Numbered from the stretch's first letter, positions 50,967 to 59,359 are shown. The stretch: DNA of 64,000 nucleotides from Streptomyces chryseus (GCF_014650755.1 NZ_BMVO01000012.1:124001-188000), one strand, 5' to 3'. Notes: a model not told the origin generated them from the letters alone. Translations and numbers: made by a program.

Positions 50967-52067
50967 GTGAGCACCTCGACCGACCACACGGCACCGACCG
51001 CGAGCAGCGGGGCGGACACCCACAGCGCGGCGGACACGGACAGCCGCCGGGCGGGCACGGACGCCCCGGCGAGCACGGACGGCGCGGCGGACATGGTCAG
51101 CACGGACGACGCGGGCGGCTCCCGGACCACCGGCCCGGCGGGCATCACGCAGCGGCCGATCGGGCTCACCGCCCCGAGCGGCATCGACCGCGCCGCCCAC
51201 CACCGCCTCGACGAGGCATGGCTGGCCGCCGCCTGGAGCCACCCCACGACCCGCGTCTTCGTCGTCTCCGGCGGACAGGCGCTCATCGACGACACCCCCG
51301 ACGGGCGCACCGAACTCGTGATGACCCCGGCCTTCGAGGCCCCCGTCACCGAGACGCACCGGTACTTCCTCGGTACGGACGAGGAGGGCGTCAGCTACTT
51401 CGCGCTCCAGAAGGACTCCCTCCCGGGGCGCATGGACCAGTCCGCGCGCGCCGCCGGACTGCGCGAGGCCGGGCTGCTGCTCGGCCCCCGCGACGCGGGC
51501 CTGATGGTCCACGCGGTGGCCCTGGAGAACTGGCAGAGGCTGCACCGCTTCTGTTCGCGCTGCGGCGAGCGCACCGTCATCGCGGCGGCCGGGCACATCC
51601 GCCGCTGCCAGGCGTGCGGCGCCGAGCACTACCCGCGTACCGACCCCGCCGTGATCATGCTGGTGACCGACGAGGAGGACCGGGCGCTCCTCGGCCGTCA
51701 GGTGCACTGGCCGGAAGGCCGGTTCTCGACACTCGCGGGCTTCGTGGAGCCCGGCGAGACCATCGAGGAGTCGGTGGCGCGTGAGGTCTTCGAGGAGGCG
51801 GGCGTCACCGTCGGCCGGGTCGACTACGTCGCCAGCCAGCCGTGGCCCTTCCCGTCCAGCCTGATGCTGGGCTTCATGGCGCGCGCCACGTCGTCGGAGA
51901 TCAACGTGGACGGCGAGGAGATCGAGGAGGCGCGCTGGTTCTCCAGGGACGACCTGCGCGGCGCCATCGAGACCGGCGAGATCCTGCCCCCGTCGGGCAT
52001 CTCGATCGCCGCCCGCCTGGTGGAGCTCTGGTACGGCGAGCCCCTGCCGCAGCCGCTGAACCCGTAG
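50967..52067 (+). CDS. nudC: NudC: NAD(H) pyrophosphatase / NAD-RNA decapping Nudix enzyme
   Basis: 366 aa. Seen: a Ser/Thr/Ala/Asp-rich N-terminal extension of about 65 residues not present in E. coli NudC (257 aa), an N-terminal domain, a four-cysteine zinc ribbon (CSRC ... CQAC), the Nudix box from GFVEPGETIEES to EVFEEAGV, and the NudC-specific SQPWPFPSS. Cuts NAD(H) and removes NAD caps from RNA. GTG 50967 is preceded by a GGGGGAG-type site. Starts 44 nt after the M20 gene. Confidence 0.87.
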   Translation: MSTSTDHTAPTASSGADTHSAADTDSRRAGTDAPASTDGAADMVSTDDAGGSRTTGPAGITQRPIGLTAPSGIDRAAHHRLDEAWLAAAWSHPTTRVFVVSGGQALIDDTPDGRTELVMTPAFEAPVTETHRYFLGTDEEGVSYFALQKDSLPGRMDQSARAAGLREAGLLLGPRDAGLMVHAVALENWQRLHRFCSRCGERTVIAAAGHIRRCQACGAEHYPRTDPAVIMLVTDEEDRALLGRQVHWPEGRFSTLAGFVEPGETIEESVAREVFEEAGVTVGRVDYVASQPWPFPSSLMLGFMARATSSEINVDGEEIEEARWFSRDDLRGAIETGEILPPSGISIAARLVELWYGEPLPQPLNP

Positions 52068-52073
52068 GCCGGC

Positions 52074-52118
52074 ACACGTCGAGGGCCCCCGCGCGGTGCG
52101 CGGGGGCCCTCGACGTGT
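52074..52118. terminator. Bidirectional terminator
   Basis: A 21-bp perfect stem (52074-52094 / 52098-52118), loop GGT, between nudC (+) and the mycoredoxin gene (-). Confidence 0.9.
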
Positions 52119-52175
52119 CCGTACGGCCGCACGGCCTCGCCGGCGTACGGGTCCGGTCCCGCGGGCGGCGGGACC

Positions 52176-52430
52176 TCAGACGCCCAGCGCCTGCTTGACC
52201 TGCGCGAGGCTGGGGTTCGTCATGACCGACTGCTCGCCCTGGTGAGGGATCACGAGCACGGTCGGGACCGTCTGGTTTCCGCCATTGGCCTTCTCGACGA
52301 ACGCCGCGGATTCGGGGTCCTGCTCGATGTTGATCTCGTTGTACGCGATGCCTTCGCGGTCCATCTGGCTCTTGAGCCGACGGCAGTAGCCGCACCACGT
52401 GGTGCTGTACATCGTCACAGTGCCCTGCAT
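52176..52430 (-). CDS. mrx1: Mycoredoxin-1-like glutaredoxin-fold protein
   Basis: 84 aa. Active site TTWCGYC (C13, C16) and the conserved TVPTVLV cis-proline loop. Mycoredoxin reduces mycothiol mixed disulfides in actinobacteria. ATG 52430 lies downstream of AAAGGAG; the frame to 52595 is not supported. Divergent from uvrD2 as in mycobacteria (Rv3198A/Rv3198c). Confidence 0.9.
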   Translation of the reverse strand: MQGTVTMYSTTWCGYCRRLKSQMDREGIAYNEINIEQDPESAAFVEKANGGNQTVPTVLVIPHQGEQSVMTNPSLAQVKQALGV

Positions 52431-52582
52431 GTCCTCGGCGCTCCTTTGCTCGGCTGGGGGGTCCGTAGTCCCAGAGCATCGAACGTACGCGACCGGGCGC
52501 CCATTCCCGTACCGGTACGACGAATGCCCCTCCCTGTGGACAACGGGAACGCCCGTCTCTCCCGACCTGGCAGCATGGCTGT

Positions 52583-54769
52583 GTGACAGCAGCAACGCAC
52601 TCCTCTCTCTTCCCGCAGGTCCCCGACTCGGCGGACGCGGTGCTCGAAGGGCTCGACCCCGAGCAGCGCCAGGTCGCGGAGGCCCTGCACGGTCCGGTGT
52701 GCGTCCTGGCGGGGGCCGGCACCGGCAAGACGCGCGCCATCACGCACCGCATCGCGTACGGCGTGCGCGCCGGGATTCTCCAGCCCGCCAGTGTGCTGGC
52801 CGTCACCTTCACCAACCGGGCGGCGGGGGAGATGCGCGGACGGCTCCGCCAGCTCGGCGCGGGCGGCGTGCAGGCGCGGACCTTCCACTCCGCCGCGCTC
52901 CGCCAGCTCCAGTACTTCTGGCCGAAAGCGGTCGGTGGCGACCTGCCCCGGCTCGTCGAGCGCAAGATCCAGCTGGTCGCCGAGGCGGCGGCCCGCTGCC
53001 GCGTCCGCCTCGACCGCAACGAGCTGCGGGACGTGACGGGCGAGATCGAATGGGCGAAGGTCACCCAGACCGTCCCCGGCGACTACCCGGCCGCGGCCGC
53101 GAAGTCGGGCCGCGACACACCCCGGGACGCGGCGGAGATCTCCCAGATCTACGCGATGTACGAGCAGCTCAAGCGCGACCGGTCCATGATCGACTTCGAG
53201 GACGTGCTGCTGCTCACCGTCGGCATCCTCCAGGACCGCCACGACATCGCCGACCACGTGCGCAGCCAGTACCAGCACTTCGTGGTGGACGAGTACCAGG
53301 ACGTCAGCCCGCTCCAGCAGCGCCTGCTCGAACTGTGGCTGGGCGACCGGCCGAACCTGTGCGTCGTCGGCGACGCCAGCCAGACGATCTACTCCTTCAC
53401 CGGCGCCACCCCCGACCACCTGCTGAACTTCCGCACCAAGCACCCGGACGCCACCGTCGTGAAGCTGGTCCGCGACTACCGGTCGACGCCGCAGGTCGTC
53501 CACCTGGCCAACGGCCTGCTGAGCCAGGCGCGCGGCCGCGCCGCCGAGCACCGCCTGGAGCTGATCTCACAGCGGGAGCCGGGCCCCGAGCCCGTCTACG
53601 CGGAGTACGCCGACGAGCCCGCCGAGGCCGAGGGCACGGCCCGCCGCATCCGCGACCTCGTCGCCGCCGGCGTCCCGGCCGGCGAGATCGCCGTGCTGTA
53701 CCGCATCAACGCCCAGTCCGAGGTCTACGAGCAGGCACTGGCCGACGCCGGAGTGCCTTACCAGTTGCGGGGCGCGGAGCGGTTCTTCGAGCGCCAGGAG
53801 GTGCGCAAGGCGATCAACGGTCTGCGCAGCGCCGCCCGCTTCGGCAACAACGACCCGCTGCTCGACGACGTGGTCGACCTGCCCTCGCAGACCCGCGCCG
53901 TCCTCAGCGGCAACGGCTGGACCACGCAACCGCCCGCCGGCTCCGGCGCGGTCCGCGACCAGTGGGAGTCACTGGCCGCGCTGGTCCGTCTCGCCGAGGA
54001 CTTCGCCAAGACGAAGCCCACCGCGACGCTCTCCGACCTCGTGGCCGAACTCGACGAGCGCGCGGCCGCCCAGCACGCGCCGACCGTCCAGGGCGTGACC
54101 CTCGCCTCCCTGCACTCGGCGAAGGGCCTGGAGTGGGACGCCGTGTTCCTCGTCGGCCTCACCGAGGGCATGATGCCCATCACCTACGCCAAGACCGACG
54201 AGCAGGTCGAGGAGGAACGGCGCCTGCTGTATGTCGGAGTCACCCGCGCGCGCCACCACCTGGGCCTGTCCTGGGCACTGTCCCGCTCACCGGGCGGTCG
54301 CGCCTCCCGCCGCCCGAGCCGCTTCCTGAACGGGCTGCGCCCCGGCTCCTCCGCCTCCGGCGGCCGTGGCACGGGCGCCCCGCGCACCGGCGGCACCGGT
54401 GTGGGCGCGGGCGGCGCCGCCAAGCGCAGGCGCCGCAGCTCGGCCCTGTGCCGCGTGTGCGGCAAGACCCTCACCGACGCCGGCGAGGTGAAACTGATGC
54501 GCTGCGAGGACTGCCCGTCCGACATGGACGAGGCGCTGTACGAACGGCTGCGCGACTGGCGGGCCGGCCAGGCCCAGCTTCTCGGCCAGCCGGCGTACTG
54601 CGTCTTCACCGACAAGACGCTGATGGCCATCGCCGAGGCCGCGCCGGGCGAGGCAGGGGAACTGGCCGTCATCGCGGGGGTCGGCGCGCGGAAGCTGGAG
54701 CGTTTTGGAGCCGATGTGCTGGCTCTCTGCGCAGGTCAGGACCTTGACGGGGCCGACGAGGAGGACTGA
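52583..54769 (+). CDS. uvrD2: UvrD2: SF1 DNA helicase with tetracysteine and HRDC domain
   Basis: 728 aa. Motor: Walker A AGAGTGKTR (43-51), DEYQD, GDASQTIYSFTGA, LHSAKGLEWD, YVGVTRARHH; then a Gly/Arg-rich linker, the zinc-type tetracysteine CRVCGK...RCEDC and a C-terminal HRDC domain. This is exactly the layout of mycobacterial UvrD2. A 3'-5' helicase of DNA repair. GTG 52583 has CAGCAT about 6 nt upstream, possibly leaderless. Confidence 0.92.
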   Translation: MTAATHSSLFPQVPDSADAVLEGLDPEQRQVAEALHGPVCVLAGAGTGKTRAITHRIAYGVRAGILQPASVLAVTFTNRAAGEMRGRLRQLGAGGVQARTFHSAALRQLQYFWPKAVGGDLPRLVERKIQLVAEAAARCRVRLDRNELRDVTGEIEWAKVTQTVPGDYPAAAAKSGRDTPRDAAEISQIYAMYEQLKRDRSMIDFEDVLLLTVGILQDRHDIADHVRSQYQHFVVDEYQDVSPLQQRLLELWLGDRPNLCVVGDASQTIYSFTGATPDHLLNFRTKHPDATVVKLVRDYRSTPQVVHLANGLLSQARGRAAEHRLELISQREPGPEPVYAEYADEPAEAEGTARRIRDLVAAGVPAGEIAVLYRINAQSEVYEQALADAGVPYQLRGAERFFERQEVRKAINGLRSAARFGNNDPLLDDVVDLPSQTRAVLSGNGWTTQPPAGSGAVRDQWESLAALVRLAEDFAKTKPTATLSDLVAELDERAAAQHAPTVQGVTLASLHSAKGLEWDAVFLVGLTEGMMPITYAKTDEQVEEERRLLYVGVTRARHHLGLSWALSRSPGGRASRRPSRFLNGLRPGSSASGGRGTGAPRTGGTGVGAGGAAKRRRRSSALCRVCGKTLTDAGEVKLMRCEDCPSDMDEALYERLRDWRAGQAQLLGQPAYCVFTDKTLMAIAEAAPGEAGELAVIAGVGARKLERFGADVLALCAGQDLDGADEED

Positions 54770-54783
54770 TTCAAACTCGTCGG

Positions 54784-54822
54784 AAAAATAGTTTGCGCAT
54801 GCCCCGGGAATCCCCATAGGTT
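54784..54822 (+). promoter_or_regulatory. wblC leader promoter, WblC-responsive type
   Basis: -35 TTGCGC (54793-54798), 18-nt spacer, -10 TAGGTT (54817-54822). Directly upstream of -35 is AAAAATAG (54784-54791), the AT-rich element that the AT-hook of WhiB7/WblC recognises at its own promoters. Supports autoactivation. Confidence 0.65.
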
Positions 54823-54940
54823 CTTAACCACGGGAACAGCGACTTCTCTGAAGCCCTGACTCCGTGCTGTACTTATCCGAATACGTAGGGACCGGCCTCG
54901 TGCCACCAGGTCCCCGAGACGCCGAGAGGAGGCGAGCCCA

Positions 54941-55246
54941 GTGACCAGCTTCATCACCTTCACCAAAATGACCGATCGCTCGGTCGCCGCCCCCTGCTCG
55001 CTCGGCTCCTCGCTCCGTGGCACCGGTATGTCCGGCGTCTCCGCCGTCCGTCCCGCGTCTCTCGCGAGCCTGCCTGTCCTGGCCCGCAATGAGCGACCGA
55101 CCGAGGCACCGGAAGCAGCAGTAGCAGCGGCACAGGCGAAGGCCTACGCCTTTGCGGCGGCCGGTGCCGGATTCAAGAAGCAGACGACGCAGCACCACAC
55201 GATGTGGGCCTTCCGTGGGCTCGAACCCTGGAGTGATCCAGCCTGA
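54941..55246 (+). CDS. wblC upstream ORF (101-codon leader peptide)
   Basis: GTG 54941 has AGGAGG 8 nt upstream, among the best ribosome sites here. The product is Ala/Ser-rich with a conserved-looking end (HHTMWAFRGLEPWSDPA). Its last codons (Pro-Trp-Ser) cover CCCTGGAG, the 5' arm of an antiterminator, and its stop lies inside the hairpin 55241-55259. Role inferred: a ribosome-monitoring uORF controlling transcription into wblC. An independent function of the peptide cannot be excluded. Confidence 0.65.
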   Translation: MTSFITFTKMTDRSVAAPCSLGSSLRGTGMSGVSAVRPASLASLPVLARNERPTEAPEAAVAAAQAKAYAFAAAGAGFKKQTTQHHTMWAFRGLEPWSDPA

Positions 55247-55273
55247 TCCAGGATCAGGCAGGCGCCTCCAGGG
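55226..55273 (+). promoter_or_regulatory. Antiterminator of the wblC leader
   Basis: CCCTGGAG (55226-55233) pairs perfectly with CTCCAGGG (55266-55273), enclosing the hairpin GCCTGATCC/GGATCAGGC (55241-55259). The 3' arm shares 55270-55273 with the terminator stem, so the two folds exclude each other. Confidence 0.6.
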
Positions 55274-55312
55274 CCGCGGAACCCCACCAGGGATCCGCGG
55301 CCCTTCTGTTTT
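55270..55312 (+). terminator. Intrinsic terminator (attenuator) before wblC
   Basis: An 11-bp stem AGGGCCGCGGA (55270-55280) / TCCGCGGCCCT (55294-55304), loop of 13 nt, followed by TCTGTTTT. A real U-run is rare in this genome, which supports a role in attenuation. Confidence 0.75.
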
Positions 55313-55404
55313 GCCCGAACGGGAAAAACAGAGCGGAGGGGCCTCGGGACAGCAACCGCCTCCCGGCCGACCGGCCGGAACGACTCGACGAGGAACAAAC
55401 CACC

Positions 55405-55782
55405 GTGCAACTCGATACGCACGCCCCGTCCGTACCGCCTTCCCAAACGATCACCCCGCCCGGTCTCACGGAGGACTCCGCCTTGACTGCCCCCGCCCCG
55501 CTCACCGCGCTCACCGCGCTCGACGACGCCATCGAGAACCTCGGCGTGCCCGTCCCCTGCCGCTCGTACGACCCGGAAGTCTTCTTCGCCGAGTCCCCGG
55601 CCGATGTCGAGTACGCCAAGTCGCTCTGCCGCACCTGCCCGCTGGTCGAGGCATGCCTCGCCGGTGCCAAGGAGCGCCGCGAGCCTTGGGGCGTCTGGGG
55701 CGGCGAGCTGTTCGTCCAGGGTGTCGTCGTCGCCCGCAAGCGGCCGCGTGGCCGCCCGCGCAAGAACCCGGTCGCGGCATGA
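55405..55782 (+). CDS. wblC: WhiB7/WblC-family Fe-S transcription regulator
   Basis: 125 aa; activates intrinsic antibiotic-resistance genes with the primary sigma factor. Seen: four cluster-binding cysteines C52, C75, C78 and C84 (CRTCPLVEAC), the turn GVWGG (96-100) and a C-terminal AT-hook RGRPRK (115-120), the combination that defines WhiB7/WblC. GTG 55405 with GAGGA upstream. Expression is expected to be controlled both by autoactivation and by the leader attenuator. Confidence 0.93.
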   Translation: MQLDTHAPSVPPSQTITPPGLTEDSALTAPAPLTALTALDDAIENLGVPVPCRSYDPEVFFAESPADVEYAKSLCRTCPLVEACLAGAKERREPWGVWGGELFVQGVVVARKRPRGRPRKNPVAA

Positions 55783-56102
55783 ACGTCACCGGAACCATCG
55801 ACCGACCGCATACGCACGATCCCAAGAAGCAGGCCCCGATGACCTCTTCCCCCAGCGAGCCCTTCGGCTCCGCCACCCATGACGTCACCATCACCGGCGC
55901 GAACGACTCGCGTCAGAACAGGACCCGCGAGATGCAACTCATCCCAGAAGCCCTGGCCCGTGCCCATATGCAGGAACGCCGACGGGAAGCCGAGGCGGAA
56001 CACCAGGCCGTGCGCCTGGTCGCCGCCCGGCGGATGCAGCGCCGCGCCGAGCGCGGCGCACTGCGCGCCCGCCGCGCTCTGGCCATGGCGGTCATGCAGT
56101 AA
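55779..56102 (+). CDS. Conserved protein downstream of and coupled to wblC
   Basis: 107 aa. ATG overlaps the wblC stop (ATGA), so it is translated with wblC; ATG 55839 is an alternative start. The C-terminal half is one long Arg/Ala/Glu-rich amphipathic helix (ALARAHMQERRREAEAEH, AARRMQRRAERGALRARRA). Not homologous to anything I can name; co-expression with WblC suggests a link with ribosome-targeting antibiotic stress. Confidence 0.65.
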   Translation: MNVTGTIDRPHTHDPKKQAPMTSSPSEPFGSATHDVTITGANDSRQNRTREMQLIPEALARAHMQERRREAEAEHQAVRLVAARRMQRRAERGALRARRALAMAVMQ

Positions 56103-56140
56103 CACGCAGGCACACAGCAGGCCACAGCAGACGGAACTCC

Positions 56141-56180
56141 ACCGCGGGGGCCGGTCCGAACGGACCGGCCCCCGCGGTGC
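56141..56180 (+). terminator. Terminator of the wblC operon
   Basis: A 19-bp perfect stem (56141-56159 / 56162-56180). Confidence 0.88.
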
Positions 56181-56211
56181 GTTGCACCGACCACCGCGAC
56201 GCGTCGGGGAT

Positions 56212-56217
56212 ATCGTC
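56212..56217 (+). promoter_or_regulatory. Candidate leaderless -10 box
   Basis: TATCGT ending 5 nt before GTG 56223. Confidence 0.35.
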
Positions 56218-56222
56218 ACGGA

Positions 56223-56450
56223 GTGCTGAGTTCTCCCGGGGAGGACCCCCGGAACCCCGAGCAGCCTCCTGAGCCCGCAGAGCCGGGTGACGAGACCGTC
56301 GTGTGCTCCCGCTGCGGCAAGCCCGCCGAGAACACGCCACCCACCTGGACCTGCTCCGTGGAGAACGGCCGCCGCCACTACTTCTGCGACGACTGCGCGC
56401 GCGCCAACCTCAGGGCGATCGAGGGCAGGCTCGACTCGCCCTGGTGGTGA
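56223..56450 (+). CDS. Small zinc-ribbon protein
   Basis: 75 aa. Two cysteine pairs, CSRC and FCDDC, with a further Cys (WTC) between, fit a treble-clef or ribbon zinc site; N-terminus is Pro/Glu-rich. Probably leaderless (TATCGT 5 nt before GTG). Function unknown. It converges on the ABC1-kinase gene, 43 nt apart, without a strong hairpin. Confidence 0.7.
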   Translation: MLSSPGEDPRNPEQPPEPAEPGDETVVCSRCGKPAENTPPTWTCSVENGRRHYFCDDCARANLRAIEGRLDSPWW

Positions 56451-56493
56451 ACGGGCCGGCTCGGGCCCGGCCCACACCCCGCTCGGGCCCCCT

Positions 56494-57957
56494 TCACGCG
56501 CCAGCCACGACCCCGTCCTCTTCGGCCGCCCCGATCTCATCGCCCTCGGCAGCCTCTTCGGCCTCTTCGGCGACGAACCCGGGCAGCCAGTCCTCCAGCT
56601 CCTGCCGCAGCCGCACGGTCGCCCCCAACTGGCAGAGGACGCCGATGGTGCTCAAGGTCACGCGGTGGATCAACAGATAGGCCGGCGGCAGGTTGAGCTG
56701 CTTGCCCAACTGGTGGGCGGGGGAGCGCACATCGGCGATCCGCGCCGCCTGCTGGCGTATCCAGCTCCGGGTGAACGTGAACTCGTCGACCTGTGCAGGC
56801 TCGATGATCGGCAGCAGGTACTCCAGCACCGCCTCCGGGTCGAGGTCGATGGAGTCCTTCACGAAACCCTCCTCGCGGAGCAGCTCGTACACCGCTTCGG
56901 CCTCGCCGTCGATCGTCATCCGCAGTGAGGTGCCGATCGTCGCGGGCAGTCCGCCGGGCAGCCGGTCCACGGTGCCGAAGTCCAGCACGCCGAGCCGCCA
57001 TTGCCCGACCGAGCCGTCCTGACCGTCTTCACCCCCAGCACCGTCCTCACCCCCCGCACCGTCCCCGGCCTCCGTCGCCGCCACCGGCAGCAGCCGGAAG
57101 TTGCCCGGGTGAGGGTCCGCGTGGAGCAGGCCGGTGCGGGCCGGCCCCGAGAAGAGGAACCGGGCCAGCAGCTGCCCCGCCCTGTCCCGCTGCTCCGGCG
57201 TCCCGTCGGTGATCACATCGGCCATCGGTATGCCGTCGATCCACTCGGTCACCAGAACCTGATCGCTCTGGTGCACCACCTCCGGTACCACCACGTCGGG
57301 GTCGTCCGCGAACTGCTCCGCGTGCTGCCGCTGCGCCGCCGCCTCCAGTTCGTAGTCCAGCTCCTCCGAGACCCGGTCCCGCAGCTCGGTGATGAGCGGC
57401 TTGATGTCCATCCCCGGAACCAGCGGACCGAGCAGCCGGGCGAACCGGCTCAGTTGGTTCAAGTCGGAGAGCAGCGCCTGTCCGGCCCCCGGGTACTGCA
57501 CCTTGACGGCCACCTCGCGACCGTCGTGCCACACGGCCCGGTGCACCTGGCCGATCGAGGCCGCGGCCGCCGGCTTGTCGTCGAACTCCATGAACAGATC
57601 GCGCCATTCGGCCCCGAGCCGCTCCTCCAGCACCGCGTGCACCGTGCGCGTCGGCATCGGCGGCGCGGCCTCCTGCAGCTTCGTCAGGGCCGCACGGTAC
57701 GGCCCGGCGACCTCCTCCGGGAGCGCGGACTCGAAGACCGACAGGGCCTGCCCCAACTTCATCGCGCCCCCCTTCAGCTCTCCGAGGACCTTGAACAGCT
57801 GGTCCGCCGTGCGCTGTTGCAGCTCGCGGCTCACGATCTCGGCCGACTTGCCGCCGATTCGCTTGCCCAGGCCCCAGGTGGCTCGGCCGGCGAAGCCCAG
57901 CGGCAGTGCTGCCAGCTTTGCGGTCCGGGTGACCGCCTTCCGGGGAAGATCAGACAT
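56494..57957 (-). CDS. ABC1/AarF-family atypical kinase
   Basis: 487 aa. Family marks in order: KxGQ segment (GGAMKLGQALS), Ala-rich loop AAAASIGQVHRA, VAVKVQYPG with the lysine, the catalytic loop HADPHPGNF and the metal loop DFGTVDRLP. Between them is an acidic Gly/Asp/Glu repeat insert (AGGEDGAGGEDGQDG). The mycobacterial neighbour of whiB7 (Rv3197) is of this family and belongs to the WhiB7 regulon, so a role in intrinsic macrolide tolerance is plausible here. ATG 57957 is preceded by GGAGGGG. Confidence 0.88.
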   Translation of the reverse strand: MSDLPRKAVTRTAKLAALPLGFAGRATWGLGKRIGGKSAEIVSRELQQRTADQLFKVLGELKGGAMKLGQALSVFESALPEEVAGPYRAALTKLQEAAPPMPTRTVHAVLEERLGAEWRDLFMEFDDKPAAAASIGQVHRAVWHDGREVAVKVQYPGAGQALLSDLNQLSRFARLLGPLVPGMDIKPLITELRDRVSEELDYELEAAAQRQHAEQFADDPDVVVPEVVHQSDQVLVTEWIDGIPMADVITDGTPEQRDRAGQLLARFLFSGPARTGLLHADPHPGNFRLLPVAATEAGDGAGGEDGAGGEDGQDGSVGQWRLGVLDFGTVDRLPGGLPATIGTSLRMTIDGEAEAVYELLREEGFVKDSIDLDPEAVLEYLLPIIEPAQVDEFTFTRSWIRQQAARIADVRSPAHQLGKQLNLPPAYLLIHRVTLSTIGVLCQLGATVRLRQELEDWLPGFVAEEAEEAAEGDEIGAAEEDGVVAGA

Positions 57958-57999
57958 GCGCCCCTCCAAATCCCAGACACCCGTGGCCGCCGGTGACGG

Positions 58000-59145
58000 T
58001 CACCCGGCCATTGTGTCCTGTGGCTCCCCGACGCCCGAGGCGCACTCCCCGTGAGCCTGCCCACCCGCACCGCAGGAACAGTCGCGGTGCGGCGGCATCG
58101 GCTCCTGCCGCCAGTCCAGGAGCGGCAGCGAGACCTCCCAGCGGACCCCCGTCGTGGCGGGCAGCTCGCCGTCCAGGAAGGCCAGGGCATGCGCCGCCGC
58201 CAGTCCCGCCACCGTGGTCGCGAGCCCGATGTCGCACGCCGGTACGCGCCCGGCCCGGCCGGAGCGCCACTGCGCCAGCATCCGCAGCCACGCCGGATCG
58301 CGCTCCGCCCGCGCCAGCGCCATGCAGCCCGCGCACGCGCTCCCGCCCGGCAGCACCAGCGGCCCCACCACCCCCGTCGCCTCGACGACCCCCGCGTAGA
58401 GATGGGGCGTCCCCGAACGCAGCCACCGCTCAGCCGCGACGGGATCGGGCGCGTAGGCGGCGGCCCCGTCCCGGGGCGCCACGATCACCAGCGAGAGCCC
58501 CGGCTCACCCGCGCCCGAGGTCCCCGCCGCCTCCGCCGCCCGCGGTGGCCGGCCGGGAGTCGCCCGCCGCACCAGCTGCCGCGCCGCCACGTCCCGCCGA
58601 GCGCCCACCGACTCCGGGCCCAGCCCGCCCGGCGTGATGTCCCACGGCTCCGTGCACCCGCCGTCCAGCACCTCGACCTGCCCCACGCCCCCCGCGGCCA
58701 GCACCGACGCGATCGTCGCGCCGACCCGACCGGCGCCCCGCACCTGAACCCGCATCGCGCGCCGTGCCGCCAGCCTCCGTGCCGCGCCGCCCGGTTCGCA
58801 GTGGACGACGGAGAGGGCCGCCAGATCGGGGCGGAGCCGGTCGAACGCCTCGGCGCGCCCCCGCAGCGCGTCCGCCTGCGCGCCGCCCGCCGTCGCGTCG
58901 TCGATCAGCCCCGCCGATGTGAGCCTCGCCACCAGCTCGTCCACCCGCCCCTCGGGCAGCCCCATCACCCGGCCCTCCTCCCGCAGCAGCGGAAGGCCGC
59001 GCGTCCCGTCGAGCAGCGCGAGGAAACTGCCCGTCGCCGTATCCACCGGACCCACCGTCACCGCGTGCGCGGACGTCATGCCGAATTGCACGGTCTGCCG
59101 GTCCCGCCATGCGCGCCGCAGCGCGGGCTTCACCATCGGATGCAT
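58000..59145 (-). CDS. ThiF-type (E1-like) fold protein with cysteine-rich C-terminus
   Basis: 381 aa. N-terminal winged-helix-like part (about 20-110), a Rossmann segment VRGAGRVGATIASVLAAGG (about 130-150) of ThiF type, and C-terminal Cys motifs CAGC and CSCG that could hold zinc. The catalytic Arg/Lys/Asp pattern of true E1 enzymes is hard to find. Layout resembles the leader-binding, E1-like partners of thiazole/oxazole-modified peptide systems, but no precursor or cyclodehydratase is next to it. ATG 59145 follows AAGGA. Ends 43 nt before the ABC1 gene. Confidence 0.7.
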   Translation of the reverse strand: MHPMVKPALRRAWRDRQTVQFGMTSAHAVTVGPVDTATGSFLALLDGTRGLPLLREEGRVMGLPEGRVDELVARLTSAGLIDDATAGGAQADALRGRAEAFDRLRPDLAALSVVHCEPGGAARRLAARRAMRVQVRGAGRVGATIASVLAAGGVGQVEVLDGGCTEPWDITPGGLGPESVGARRDVAARQLVRRATPGRPPRAAEAAGTSGAGEPGLSLVIVAPRDGAAAYAPDPVAAERWLRSGTPHLYAGVVEATGVVGPLVLPGGSACAGCMALARAERDPAWLRMLAQWRSGRAGRVPACDIGLATTVAGLAAAHALAFLDGELPATTGVRWEVSLPLLDWRQEPMPPHRDCSCGAGGQAHGECASGVGEPQDTMAG

Positions 59146-59166
59146 ATCGCCGCCCCGTTCCTTGCC

Positions 59167-59211
59167 ACAAGACGCGCTCTCGCAAGATCCGTTCTCGCAA
59201 GATCCGCTCTC
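59167..59211. repeat. Three 15-bp tandem repeats
   Basis: acaagacgcgctctc, gcaagatccgttctc, gcaagatccgctctc in a row, within the 5' region of the ThiF-like gene and in frame if translated (S-C-E-N-G type repeats). Confidence 0.75.
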
Positions 59212-59359
59212 CGCCCTCAGAATGCCCGGCGCGGTCCGAGGGGGACGAAAGTTGTCCACAGGTGCCGGGTATTAGTCGTACGAGTCGTTCCAATGCCGCG
59301 CCGGGGAGTGGAACGCGTTCGAACCATCCGGAGGTGGGACTTCCGCCACTGACAGCGGG

